Source of the DNA: Actinobacteria bacterium UBA3012 | Lineage (GTDB): Bacteria; Actinomycetota; Actinomycetes; Nanopelagicales; Nanopelagicaceae | DNA: 32,512 nucleotides | Assembly (NCBI GenBank): GCA_002346305.1 | Contig: DDZI01000072.1 | Location: forward strand, 4,217-36,728 | Reading direction: 5' to 3' | Shown here: one piece after another, positions 7,568-15,292 of the stretch | Layout of the letters: each line of letters starts with the position of its first letter | How positions within the stretch are numbered: position 1 is the first letter of the stretch | Made by a program: the position numbers and the translations under genes | The notes under the pieces: generated by a model | What the model was told of the DNA's origin: nothing | The model's database searches: none | What the model saw: the letters and a program-made list of their open reading frames with translations, nothing else

Positions 7568-8824
7568 ATGAGCGATCAGAGTAAAAACAAGGGCAAAACC
7601 AAAAATGTAAAACGCCAGTTTCCTAAATGGCGTGAACTCAAACCACTTTTGGTTTTTTCTTTGCCAACCTTGAAACGCAAGAAAGCCCGTCTGGCCGCCG
7701 CCTACACAATCTGGGATTTGCGCGATATCGCTAAAAGGCGCACCCCTACGGGCCCATTTGATTACACAGATGGTTCTGCCGAATCTGAAGTAAGCCTCGC
7801 TCGAGCCAGGAAGGCTTATCAAGATATCGAATTTAATCCAAGCATTCTCAAAGATGTATCAAAAGCAGATCTAACTTGTGAAGTTTTAGGTCAAAAGTTT
7901 TCGATGCCTATGGGAATCGCACCAACAGGTTTTGCGCGCATGATGCAAACCGAGGGTGAGATCGCCGGCGCACGCGCTGCTGAAAAATTTGGAATCCCTT
8001 TTTCACTTTCTACTCTTGGAACAACAACCATCGAAGATGTGGTTGCTGCAGCGCCCAATGGAAGCAACTGGTTTCAGTTGTATATGTGGAAAGATCGTGA
8101 AGGAAGCATGGCTCTCGTCGAGAGAGCACAAAAAGCTGGCGTAAAAAACTTGCTTCTGACTGTAGACGTTCCTGCATCCGGGCAACGAATTAGAGATTAC
8201 CGAAATGGTTTGACAGTTCCACCACGATTGAGTGCTAAAACTGTAATCGATGCTTTGCCTCGTCCAGCTTGGTGGATCAACTTCTTGACTACACCGGCAA
8301 TTCAATTTGCGTCACTATCAAATTGGCCTGGCACAGTGGGCGAATTGCTTGATTACATGTTTGACCCAACTATGACTTTTGAAGATTTGAAATGGGTTCG
8401 TGAACAGTGGAAAGGCAACTTGATCGTAAAAGGCGTCCAAAATTTAGAGGATGCCAAGAAATCTGCTGAGCTAGGCGCTGATGCGGTCTTGCTTTCAAAT
8501 CACGGAGGACGTCAATTAGATAGAGCCGCAGCTCCGCTCCATCTTTTAGCTGACATCAGAAAAGAGTTTGCTAAAGATTACGAAATACATATCGATACTG
8601 GAATCATGCACGGAGCCGATGTTCTTGCAGCCGTGGCATTAGGTGCGAAATTTACTTATGTCGGCCGTGCTTATTTGTATGGATTGATGGCCGGGGGACA
8701 AGATGGAGTTGAGCGAGCATTAGAAATTATGCAGTCTCAGATGATTAGAAATATGAAATTGCTAGGAGTTTCTACCTTGGAGGAGCTAACTCCGAACCAT
8801 GTGAAACTCTTAAACCGTCATTAA
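7568..8824 (+). CDS. lldD: FMN-dependent alpha-hydroxy-acid dehydrogenase, probable L-lactate dehydrogenase
   Basis: Oxidises an L-2-hydroxyacid, most likely L-lactate, to the ketoacid using FMN and passing electrons to the respiratory chain. The 418-aa TIM barrel keeps the family residues: Y172 (QLYMW), K288 (IVKGV), the catalytic base H312 and R315 in SNHGGRQLD, plus the FMN-binding DTGIMHGADV segment. The N-terminus has a basic stretch of about 45 residues rather than a signal peptide. It starts 31 bases after the DUF5107 gene and ends 12 bases from the convergent GntR gene. L-lactate is the expected end product of the fucose route encoded next door, which supports the L-lactate call; glycolate or other hydroxyacids remain possible. 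Confidence 0.85.
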   Translation: MSDQSKNKGKTKNVKRQFPKWRELKPLLVFSLPTLKRKKARLAAAYTIWDLRDIAKRRTPTGPFDYTDGSAESEVSLARARKAYQDIEFNPSILKDVSKADLTCEVLGQKFSMPMGIAPTGFARMMQTEGEIAGARAAEKFGIPFSLSTLGTTTIEDVVAAAPNGSNWFQLYMWKDREGSMALVERAQKAGVKNLLLTVDVPASGQRIRDYRNGLTVPPRLSAKTVIDALPRPAWWINFLTTPAIQFASLSNWPGTVGELLDYMFDPTMTFEDLKWVREQWKGNLIVKGVQNLEDAKKSAELGADAVLLSNHGGRQLDRAAAPLHLLADIRKEFAKDYEIHIDTGIMHGADVLAAVALGAKFTYVGRAYLYGLMAGGQDGVERALEIMQSQMIRNMKLLGVSTLEELTPNHVKLLNRH

Positions 8825-8836
8825 TTAGATTTTTGG

Positions 8837-9604
8837 TTAAGGACGACCGAGTACATCCATAGTCTTAATCAAGAACTCACGCGAACCGGCGATATGTGCA
8901 TGCAATGCCGCGCTTGCTCGCTCAGGATCTTTGGCGATGATTGCAGCGGTAACTTCTTTGTGCTCGGTAATGGATAAATGACCAGTGTCAGCCGAGTAGT
9001 AATGTCGAAATAAATCCGATACCGCATTTTCATCTACAGAGTTCTTGTCTCGTTGATTTTTGTTACTTTTTTCAGAAAAATACAGCCGATATAGATGTAA
9101 ATGGCAGTGGGTGCGCTCATAAGCCATCATCACCGAATTATTTCCAGATAATTTAGCAATTAGATTATGAAAACGGGCATCATGCTCGGTAATTGCGACA
9201 AAAGAATCCTCTTGCATGGTTGCTTCATCAGCCAGCGTTAACTCCCGCTGAAGAGCATCTCTTCCTGCTTCATTAATGTTTTCAGCCGCTTGTGCTGCAC
9301 CCCAAGGTTCAATTAATAATCTAAATTGAAAGAGATCATCAAACTCTTTTTTAGTAATCAAAGATGTAGCGGCGTAACCTTTCAGTGGTTCTTTAATAAC
9401 TAGGCCTTCAGATTCGAGGCGAGCAAGTGCTTCACGAATCGGAGTTTGTGAGACACCCATAGCTCTGCTTAATCCATCAATACTGATGTGTTCGCCAGGA
9501 GTGATTTCATAATGCAAAATTAACTCGCGGATGTGATCAAAAGTGTCATCAGAAAGGGCACTATGCCGCGGTATGTGTCGTGGACCAACGCTGTAATTAC
9601 TCAC
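8837..9604 (-). CDS. GntR-family transcriptional regulator (FCD/FadR type)
   Basis: DNA-binding regulator of 255 aa. An N-terminal winged helix-turn-helix at about 17-80 contains ISIDGLSRAMGVSQTPIREAL with the GntR-typical TPIREAL. The C-terminal all-alpha FCD ligand domain has likely metal ligands D142 and H146 (HDARFH), H215 and H237. Residues 179-209 form a polar, possibly flexible insertion. The start is GTG at 9604, supported by AAAGGGG upstream; no better ATG is available. It is the last gene of the minus-strand fuconate operon, 49 bases after the SDR, and probably responds to a sugar acid of that pathway. The operator is not known, but GTA-N-TAC motifs upstream of the operon genes are candidates. 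Confidence 0.88.
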   Translation of the reverse strand: MSNYSVGPRHIPRHSALSDDTFDHIRELILHYEITPGEHISIDGLSRAMGVSQTPIREALARLESEGLVIKEPLKGYAATSLITKKEFDDLFQFRLLIEPWGAAQAAENINEAGRDALQRELTLADEATMQEDSFVAITEHDARFHNLIAKLSGNNSVMMAYERTHCHLHLYRLYFSEKSNKNQRDKNSVDENAVSDLFRHYYSADTGHLSITEHKEVTAAIIAKDPERASAALHAHIAGSREFLIKTMDVLGRP

Positions 9605-9653
9605 GAAGGGCCCCTTTCAAACGAGTTTAGGCAACCTTACTCGCCTACTTCAA

Positions 9654-10412
9654 TTATTTGGGAATCCGTAACCCTTGCATTCCGCCGTCGATACCCAATG
9701 CCGTTCCAGTAATTGCACTTTGCATTGGGCTGGCCAAAAATGCGATCGAACTGGCGATCTCTTCTGAGGTCACCAAACGACCAGAAGGTTGACGGGCTTC
9801 AAGACGTGCACGTTCTGCAACTGGATCGGCAGCTTGGGCAAGTAAACGTTGCACCCATGGAGTATCTGCAGTTCCTGGATTTACACAGTTGACGCGGATT
9901 TTGTCATTAATTAGATCGCAAGCCATCGCAAGAGTAAGAGTTAACACTGCACCTTTTGAGGCGCTGTAAATCGCCCGGTTTGGAATTCCCGCAGTAGCGG
10001 CGACTGAACACACATTTACTATTGCACCACTTTTACTTTTGCGCATTGAAGGTAGCGCAGTACGTGAAACGCGAGCTAATCCATAAACGTTGATGTTGAA
10101 GACTTTTTCCCAATTCGCGTCAGATTCACTTTCGATTGTTCCGATTGATCCGATTGCAGCATTGTTTATTAGTACGTCGATGACTGAAGTTTTCTTGGCA
10201 ACTTCGGCAAATGCTTTTTCTACAGAGGGGGTGTCACTAACGTCGCACTCAATCCAAGTTGCAACTCCGGTGGCTTCCATCTCACCCTTATTTAAATCAA
10301 GACCGTAGACAGTCGCGCCTCTAGTGTGAAGCAACGTTGCAGTAGCAAGTCCAATTCCCGATCCGGCTCCGGTAACAACTGCGGTCAATCCTTCAAACTC
10401 ACGTGCTGACAT
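9654..10412 (-). CDS. SDR dehydrogenase, probable 2-keto-3-deoxy-L-fuconate dehydrogenase
   Basis: Predicted to oxidise 2-keto-3-deoxy-L-fuconate at C4 to 2,4-diketo-3-deoxy-L-fuconate with NAD. The 252-aa classical SDR has TGAGSGIG (14-21), D39 after beta-2 (NAD preference), NNAA (83-86), S136, Y149 and K153 (YSASK). The substrate-loop region with NPGTADTPWVQRLL and LEARQPSGRL resembles SDRs that accompany fuconate dehydratases. It lies 85 bases downstream of the fuconate dehydratase gene and upstream of the GntR gene, on the same strand. The family is certain. The substrate is assigned from loop resemblance plus context; a broader sugar-acid dehydrogenase is the alternative. Confidence 0.82.
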   Translation of the reverse strand: MSAREFEGLTAVVTGAGSGIGLATATLLHTRGATVYGLDLNKGEMEATGVATWIECDVSDTPSVEKAFAEVAKKTSVIDVLINNAAIGSIGTIESESDANWEKVFNINVYGLARVSRTALPSMRKSKSGAIVNVCSVAATAGIPNRAIYSASKGAVLTLTLAMACDLINDKIRVNCVNPGTADTPWVQRLLAQAADPVAERARLEARQPSGRLVTSEEIASSIAFLASPMQSAITGTALGIDGGMQGLRIPK

Positions 10413-10485
10413 TGTTTGTGCCTCTCTAGCGGTAGTTCCGGTTTCGGTTCATACTATTTCAGTACTTTACTCTCTTATTTAGTTT

Positions 10486-10492
10486 GTAGTAC
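10486..10492. promoter_or_regulatory. GTAGTAC palindromic motif upstream of keto-deoxy-fuconate dehydrogenase
   Basis: GTAGTAC is an odd palindrome (GTA-N-TAC), the spacing style of many GntR operators. It lies in the 85-base gap between fuconate dehydratase and the SDR, with CAGTACTTTAC nearby at 10460-10470. The same heptamer recurs at 13007-13013 in the same operon, and a related TTTACTACTTGG occurs at 15257-15267 before both outward-reading operons. A role as an operator is inference. Confidence 0.35.
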
Positions 10493-10497
10493 TTGCG

Positions 10498-11799
10498 TTA
10501 TACAAAATCTTTCCACTGTGGACCTGTTGGATAAGTGAAATCTACCAAACTGCTCTTGAGCATTTCAGCGCCAGCTCCTGGTTTTGAGGGTGGGAAGTAC
10601 CTTCCATTGCGCACATCTGTTGGAACGGACATATGTTCGTGGAGGTGATCCATATACTCAATGATTCGATCATCATGATGGCCAGAAACTGCCACTGCAT
10701 CGAACATCGCAAAATGTTGGACCATTTCACACAACCCAACTCCGCCTGCGTGAGGACATACTGGAATACTAAATTTTGCGGCCAATAAAACATTTGCCAC
10801 ATTCTCATTTACGCCACCCACTCGTGCTGAGTCGATCTGCATGTAAGACAAACCTTTTAATTGCAAGAATTGTTTAAACATAACTCGGTTTGCACAGGCT
10901 TCGCCGGTTGCAACTTTTACGGGAGCAATACCTTTTGCAATTGCAGCATGGCCTACTACGTCATCTGGATTTGTAGGTTCTTCAACCCAATGCAGATTTA
11001 CATCTCCCAGAGCATTAATCCAATCAATTGCTTCCTGCACATCCCAAACCTGGTTGGCATCAACTGCAAGTTTTACATTTGGACCAACCGCTTCACGAGC
11101 AAGTCTTAGTCGGCGTTTGTCATCTTCTAAGGATGCACCGCATTTCAATTTAATTAGCGTAAATCCATCTGCAACAGCCTCTTTTGCAAGATGTACCATT
11201 TTTTCATCGGTATAGCCAAGCCAACCTGGGGTAGTTGTATAGGCGGGCAATCCTTCAGCAAGCATCTTGGCTTCATTAGCTGCACGATTTGGTTGAACTT
11301 TTTTTAGCATCTCTAAAGCTTCAACGGGAGTTAGTGCATCAGTTAGGTAGCGCCAATCAACTAATTCAACGATCTCTTCAGGAGACATATCTGAAAGCAA
11401 TTTCCAAAGAGGCTTTCCAGCAATTTTAGAAATTAAATCCCAGACGGCAGTAAGAACTGCTCCTGTTGCCATATGGGTTACGCCTTTTTCAGGTCCAAGC
11501 CATCTCACTTGGCTATCTCGAACTAATTCTTGAGCAAGTGCACCCATTGATTTAGAGAGTTGACCAAGATCGCGGCCGACCAAGGTTTGTGCGATTAAAT
11601 CTATAGCGTCACATGCGAGATCGTTTCCACGTCCTAAAGTAAATACAAATCCATTTCCTTCTAGTCCTGGCGTATCTGTTTCTAATGTCAGATACGCCGC
11701 GGAATAATCAGGATCTTTATTCATTGCATCCGAACCATCTAATCCACGAGAAGTAGGAAAACGCACATCCAAAGTTTTAAATCCGGTGATCTTTGCCAT
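10498..11799 (-). CDS. L-fuconate dehydratase (enolase superfamily)
   Basis: Dehydrates L-fuconate to 2-keto-3-deoxy-L-fuconate. The N-terminal block DVRFPTSRGLDGSDAMN followed by DPDYSAAY is diagnostic for the FucD/ENOSF1 group. Numbered from ATG 11799 (433 aa), the catalytic residues are K217-x-K219 in IKLKCG, metal ligands D247, E273 and E300, N249, and H350 in CPHAGG. These are within one position of those I recall for Xanthomonas FucD (K220, H351). An in-frame ATG at 11817 would add six residues, but 11799 matches the family start and has GGAAG upstream. It is followed by the matching dehydrogenase. This is one of the most secure functional calls in the window. Confidence 0.92.
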   Translation of the reverse strand: MAKITGFKTLDVRFPTSRGLDGSDAMNKDPDYSAAYLTLETDTPGLEGNGFVFTLGRGNDLACDAIDLIAQTLVGRDLGQLSKSMGALAQELVRDSQVRWLGPEKGVTHMATGAVLTAVWDLISKIAGKPLWKLLSDMSPEEIVELVDWRYLTDALTPVEALEMLKKVQPNRAANEAKMLAEGLPAYTTTPGWLGYTDEKMVHLAKEAVADGFTLIKLKCGASLEDDKRRLRLAREAVGPNVKLAVDANQVWDVQEAIDWINALGDVNLHWVEEPTNPDDVVGHAAIAKGIAPVKVATGEACANRVMFKQFLQLKGLSYMQIDSARVGGVNENVANVLLAAKFSIPVCPHAGGVGLCEMVQHFAMFDAVAVSGHHDDRIIEYMDHLHEHMSVPTDVRNGRYFPPSKPGAGAEMLKSSLVDFTYPTGPQWKDFV

Positions 11800-11851
11800 T
11801 CGCTTACTTACTTCCATTCTTCAAATTGAATTAGTAGTTCGGGGAATTAAC

Positions 11852-12949
11852 TTAGCCTTTTAAGAACTTTGCCAACTCCTTAGGAGCGCCCTTTTCAGCC
11901 CACAAAGTTTCATAGCCAATACCAGGCCCCTTTGGAGCATGGAGCATGCCGTTTTTATCTATCGCCGGATCTTGAGCCAATTCAATATATGGATTGTCTT
12001 TGATCAAGGATTCGTAATAAGAGTTGTTTTTAATCGCCATACAAAGATGTGCTTGTTCCAAGCCCATTCCATGTACTTCGGCGCGAAGGTGGAAAGTGTC
12101 AGCCAAATGTGCGATACGCATGGCCCCAGTGAAGCCACCACGTAAAAATGTGGAAACGCGAAGTGCGCTTGCGACACCTGTTGCCACGAAATCTCCAGCG
12201 CTCATATGTGCACCCTCGGTTACTTCGCCAAGTAGTAATGGAATTCGTACTCGCTCACCTAGCCACTTGTAAGCAGTGACTGAAAACTCGCGCATTGGCT
12301 CTTCATACCAAAGGAAGTCAGCCTCATCTAATGCATGTCCAAGATAAACAGCATCCATCAAATCAAAACCAGCTGAACCGTCATACATAAGTGCGATATC
12401 CGGCCCAACATGTGCCCGAAGTTTTAGCGATAACTCTGCATCTTTTTTAGCATCACCAAAAGCATGCAACTTAATTGCTTTGTACCCACGGTCTATACAT
12501 TGTGATGCGATATCAAGAAACTCTGGAATTGATGAGTAGGTAACAGTTGATGCGTAAGCCGGAATGGACTCACGATACCCACCGAGCAATTTGTAAACTG
12601 GAAGATTTGCAGCTTTCGCAGCGATATCCCATAGGGCAACATCAATTACGTGTGCCATGTTTGGTGCAAATCTTTCAATGCGATCTAATTCCCAAACGCG
12701 CTCCCAAAGATGTTCGCGCATCAGTGGGTCTTGGCCAATCATTTCTGAACGGAAACGACGGTCAACATAATCTTTCAAAATCACACCACGTGCCGCAGTG
12801 GCAAAGCCAGTGATGCCAGCATCAGTTTCAATTACTAACCAGCCACCAACAGATGGCCCGTCAGACCCGGGAATATTCTTACGCCAAACAAATGGAGGAT
12901 TAACCGCTGGGCGATCTACCAAGATAACTTCGATATTTGTAATTTTCAT
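11852..12949 (-). CDS. Mandelate-racemase-type enolase superfamily protein with KxH motif
   Basis: Probable sugar-acid dehydratase or racemase, 365 aa. It has the superfamily capping domain (1-~130) and barrel. Catalytic positions: K160 and H162 (IKLHAFG, where most mandelate racemase-group members have KxK or KxR), metal ligands D190 (YDGSAG), E216 (WYEEP) and E242 (LLGEVTEG), and H293 (EVHGMG). ATG 12949 is chosen because AGGAG sits five bases before it; the GTG at 12955 overlaps that ribosome binding site. It lies 52 bases upstream of fuconate dehydratase. The KxH replacement changes the base on one face of the active site, so the substrate should not be copied from better-known relatives. 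Confidence 0.83.
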   Translation of the reverse strand: MKITNIEVILVDRPAVNPPFVWRKNIPGSDGPSVGGWLVIETDAGITGFATAARGVILKDYVDRRFRSEMIGQDPLMREHLWERVWELDRIERFAPNMAHVIDVALWDIAAKAANLPVYKLLGGYRESIPAYASTVTYSSIPEFLDIASQCIDRGYKAIKLHAFGDAKKDAELSLKLRAHVGPDIALMYDGSAGFDLMDAVYLGHALDEADFLWYEEPMREFSVTAYKWLGERVRIPLLLGEVTEGAHMSAGDFVATGVASALRVSTFLRGGFTGAMRIAHLADTFHLRAEVHGMGLEQAHLCMAIKNNSYYESLIKDNPYIELAQDPAIDKNGMLHAPKGPGIGYETLWAEKGAPKELAKFLKG

Positions 12950-13006
12950 TTTCACTCCTAAAGTTCCCGAGTTGGCGGATTCAGATAAGTAATTATTACC
13001 AGCAAA

Positions 13007-13013
13007 GTAGTAC
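13007..13013. promoter_or_regulatory. GTAGTAC palindromic motif upstream of second enolase-family gene
   Basis: The context is AAAGTAGTACGAATT at 13004-13018, in the 104-base gap between the RraA-like gene and the KxH enolase-family gene. It is the same heptamer as at 10486. A weaker relative, TAGTAGTTCGGGGAATT, lies before fuconate dehydratase at about 11829-11845. Repetition before consecutive genes of one operon suggests internal promoters under a common regulator, possibly the GntR protein encoded at the operon end. Confidence 0.35.
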
Positions 13014-13053
13014 GAATTGTCCGAAATTGCTAGAGCGTGATGACTTTGGCTGA

Positions 13054-13860
13054 CTACTCAGGCAGGCGAGAGAGTTTCCACTCTTCCAATTCAGCCAATC
13101 CTTCTTCACTGAGTGGATAGTATTTGCGTAACGCTCCACCTGCAGCCAGGCGAGCCCTACTGAATTCTTCGCTTCCCTCGTAACGTTCAGCAACGTCAAG
13201 AATAATCTCGGCTACATTTATTGGTACAACTACCGCTCCATCATCATCAGCGATAATGATGTCTCCTGGCATGACAAGAACTCCACCTACTGCAATCGGT
13301 ACAGCATATGCCCATGGATAAAGGGGACCTTGTGAAGCGAAGTTTGGAGTAGCACCTAACGTCCAAAGTGGGATCTCCATCTTCTGGATACGCGGCCAGT
13401 CACGGATATAACCATCCACAACTATTCCGACTCCGCCACGACCTGCAAATGAAGTCACCAACATCTCCCCAAGACATCCAGTGTGCTTATCTCCGTAAGC
13501 TTGGACCATCAGGAAATCATTTTTTTGAACATCATCGAGGACTGCCCAAAGAGCTGAGGTATTTTCACCCTCTTCTTGTACTTTTCCTGATGCGATATCT
13601 TCACGTTGTGGCATAAATTGCATGGTTAGCGCGCTACCTACTGCGTGCTGCCCTGTTTTCAACGGGCGAGGACCCGTGATGAAGGTATATCTGATTCCGA
13701 GCATATACATAAGTGCAGATGCAGTTGCTGTACTAACTACTTCTAGGCGTTTGATCATCTCTTCAGGGGCACGAGTGAATCCATGGCCAGTAATTGGCAA
13801 TTTCAGCCCCTTAGGTTTCTCAATCTTTAAGTTGTCATCAAAAAGCTTTGGCTTGGCCAT
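13054..13860 (-). CDS. RraA-like/HMG-aldolase family protein
   Basis: A 268-aa member of the RraA/4-hydroxy-4-methyl-2-oxoglutarate aldolase superfamily, which includes divalent-metal class II pyruvate aldolases. The family core CLGEMLVTSFAGRGGVGIVV (129-148) is followed by DGYIRDW with the catalytic Arg-Asp pair, and by a C-terminal PGDIIIADDDGAVVVP segment. It is longer than the roughly 160-230 aa of minimal members, with N- and C-terminal extensions. The start ATG 13860 has AGGTG upstream. Lying between two enolase-superfamily dehydratases, it may cleave a keto-deoxy sugar acid to pyruvate plus an aldehyde. True RNase-E-inhibitor function is unlikely here. Confidence 0.8.
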   Translation of the reverse strand: MAKPKLFDDNLKIEKPKGLKLPITGHGFTRAPEEMIKRLEVVSTATASALMYMLGIRYTFITGPRPLKTGQHAVGSALTMQFMPQREDIASGKVQEEGENTSALWAVLDDVQKNDFLMVQAYGDKHTGCLGEMLVTSFAGRGGVGIVVDGYIRDWPRIQKMEIPLWTLGATPNFASQGPLYPWAYAVPIAVGGVLVMPGDIIIADDDGAVVVPINVAEIILDVAERYEGSEEFSRARLAAGGALRKYYPLSEEGLAELEEWKLSRLPE

Positions 13861-13890
13861 TTACTGCACCTTTCTGTTGATTGGGTTTAC

Positions 13891-15114
13891 TTACATCCAG
13901 TTACGTGCAGCCGGCTTTACTTCTGCGATTGGGTGCATGATTTCTGCATGATAATTGAAATCTAAATAAGGGTATTTCTCTTCGAGGTTGTCAGCTAATT
14001 TGATTCCAAAGCCAGGAACTTGCGGTACAGCAAGCTTTCCTTTCGCAGTTGGAAGTCCATCAGCCAAAATTGCATCTCGTAGTGGACCTTGAGCGAAATT
14101 AACTTCAACCTGACCGTAAAGCGGTGCACCGGCCATGATGTGCGCATGCATAATTGCCATGGCTCCATTGTGCCATCCATGTGGATCACATGAAATTCCA
14201 TAGGTAGCTGCCATTTCCATCACTGCTTTCATTTCAGTAATACCCATCCAGCCTGCATCTGGGTGCAACATCTGCAGCGCACCTTGTTCAAAATATGGAC
14301 GGTATTGATCGAGTGATTGCATAACTTCGCCACCGCTGATGGTTAAATCTGGAGCAACTTTCTGCAACTCCTTAAAGCCATCAATATTGGTAATTACGAT
14401 GGCATCTTCAAACCAAATAAAGCCGAGATCATTTAGACCTTTGGCAACCTTTAATGCTTCTTCAAGGCTTAAGCGTGCATTTCCATCTACTGCTAAGCGG
14501 AAATCTGGACCTACTGCATCGCGAAGTTTTTTCATGTGCTTGATGAAGCGCTCTGGAGTTACACCATCAAATGCCCATTGGGTTCCCATACGAATCTTTG
14601 AGGTGGTGTATCCAAGATTTTTATAGCCGACAACTTCGTCAATTAATTGATCAGGATTAATACTCCAGTCGTAATTAACGCCACCGGATGCATATGCATC
14701 AACCTCTGTTACTTTTGGATCTGCACCAAGTAAAACGGCAACTGTCTTTCCAGTTATCTGGCCAAGAATGTCCCAGAATGCACAATCAAGACCAGCCACA
14801 GCGCCATCATGTGCCCAATTCACTCCACGTGGACGAGCAACGCGCCATGCTTCGGAAAGTGAACGACCAACCATGATTCGCGAAAACCAATCAATCCAAG
14901 ATTTAATAATTGGGGGACCACCATAAGAACAAACTTCACCATAACCAATCTGTCCTTGATCGGTTTCAACAACCACCATGTAAACGTCAGCCTTAACTGC
15001 ACGAATTACATGAGTACCCCAGGCTTTATCCGTATCGTGTAAACGAGAGAGCAAAATGCTCTTAACTGATTTAATTTTTACATCTGGATAATTCTCCTGA
15101 ATTAGCGTGTTCAA
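13891..15114 (-). CDS. Enolase superfamily (mandelate racemase group) protein with KxR motif
   Basis: A 407-aa probable acid-sugar dehydratase, first gene of the minus-strand operon. Active-site positions: K173-x-R175 (SKIRMG), D210 and N212 (VDGNAR), E236 (WFEDA), E263 (GGEV), H312 and H315 (DPHGWHN). It therefore differs from the KxK fuconate dehydratase and the KxH protein downstream. The start is TTG at 15114, accepted because a strong AGGAAGG lies seven bases upstream; the next ATG is out of frame. A tail of about 40 residues after PGFGIK extends the usual C-terminus. A galactonate-, arabinonate- or rhamnonate-type substrate is possible; I cannot choose. Confidence 0.83.
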   Translation of the reverse strand: MNTLIQENYPDVKIKSVKSILLSRLHDTDKAWGTHVIRAVKADVYMVVVETDQGQIGYGEVCSYGGPPIIKSWIDWFSRIMVGRSLSEAWRVARPRGVNWAHDGAVAGLDCAFWDILGQITGKTVAVLLGADPKVTEVDAYASGGVNYDWSINPDQLIDEVVGYKNLGYTTSKIRMGTQWAFDGVTPERFIKHMKKLRDAVGPDFRLAVDGNARLSLEEALKVAKGLNDLGFIWFEDAIVITNIDGFKELQKVAPDLTISGGEVMQSLDQYRPYFEQGALQMLHPDAGWMGITEMKAVMEMAATYGISCDPHGWHNGAMAIMHAHIMAGAPLYGQVEVNFAQGPLRDAILADGLPTAKGKLAVPQVPGFGIKLADNLEEKYPYLDFNYHAEIMHPIAEVKPAARNWM

Positions 15115-15133
15115 TTTAGTGCCTTCCTAATAT

Positions 15134-15267
15134 TTGCCTGGCAAGAATTACACATTTTTCTAATAAATCAAAAGTAAAACCCTATAGGATCAGTGACTAG
15201 CAGGCAAGGAAAAGGATTAACATTTTTATATCTTTTCTTAATAAAATAAGAGAAGTTTACTACTTGG
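15134..15267. promoter_or_regulatory. Divergent promoter region with palindromes
   Basis: The 178-base gap 15115-15292 separates the minus-strand dehydratase operon from the plus-strand lactonase operon and must carry both promoters. Seen: a perfect palindrome TTGCCTGGCAA at 15134-15144 with an inverted half site CAGGCAA at 15201-15207; a near-perfect AT-rich inverted repeat at 15232-15240/15247-15255 (one mismatch, six-base loop); and TTTACTACTTGG at 15257-15267, related to the GTAGTAC motifs inside the minus operon. Exact -10/-35 boxes are not claimed. Confidence 0.4.
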
Positions 15268-15292
15268 CGCACGTCCGAATAGGTGGATATTT

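Noticed and set aside
8825..8836. Bidirectional terminator between lldD and the GntR gene
   Set aside because: Only 12 bases separate the stops and no stem-loop with a T-run is visible there.
11800..11817. Start of fuconate dehydratase at ATG 11817
   Set aside because: The six extra residues are not typical of the family; ATG 11799 has GGAAG upstream and brings catalytic residues to the expected numbering.
12547..12992. Overlapping plus-strand frames of 64-88 codons opposite the KxH enolase-family gene
   Set aside because: They lie wholly inside a well-supported gene on the other strand (the last runs just into its promoter), have no ribosome binding sites and no family features.
13054..13860. 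RNase E inhibitor RraA or menaquinone methyltransferase
   Set aside because: Such names are legacy annotations of the superfamily; length, extensions and neighbours fit a pyruvate-aldolase-like enzyme better.
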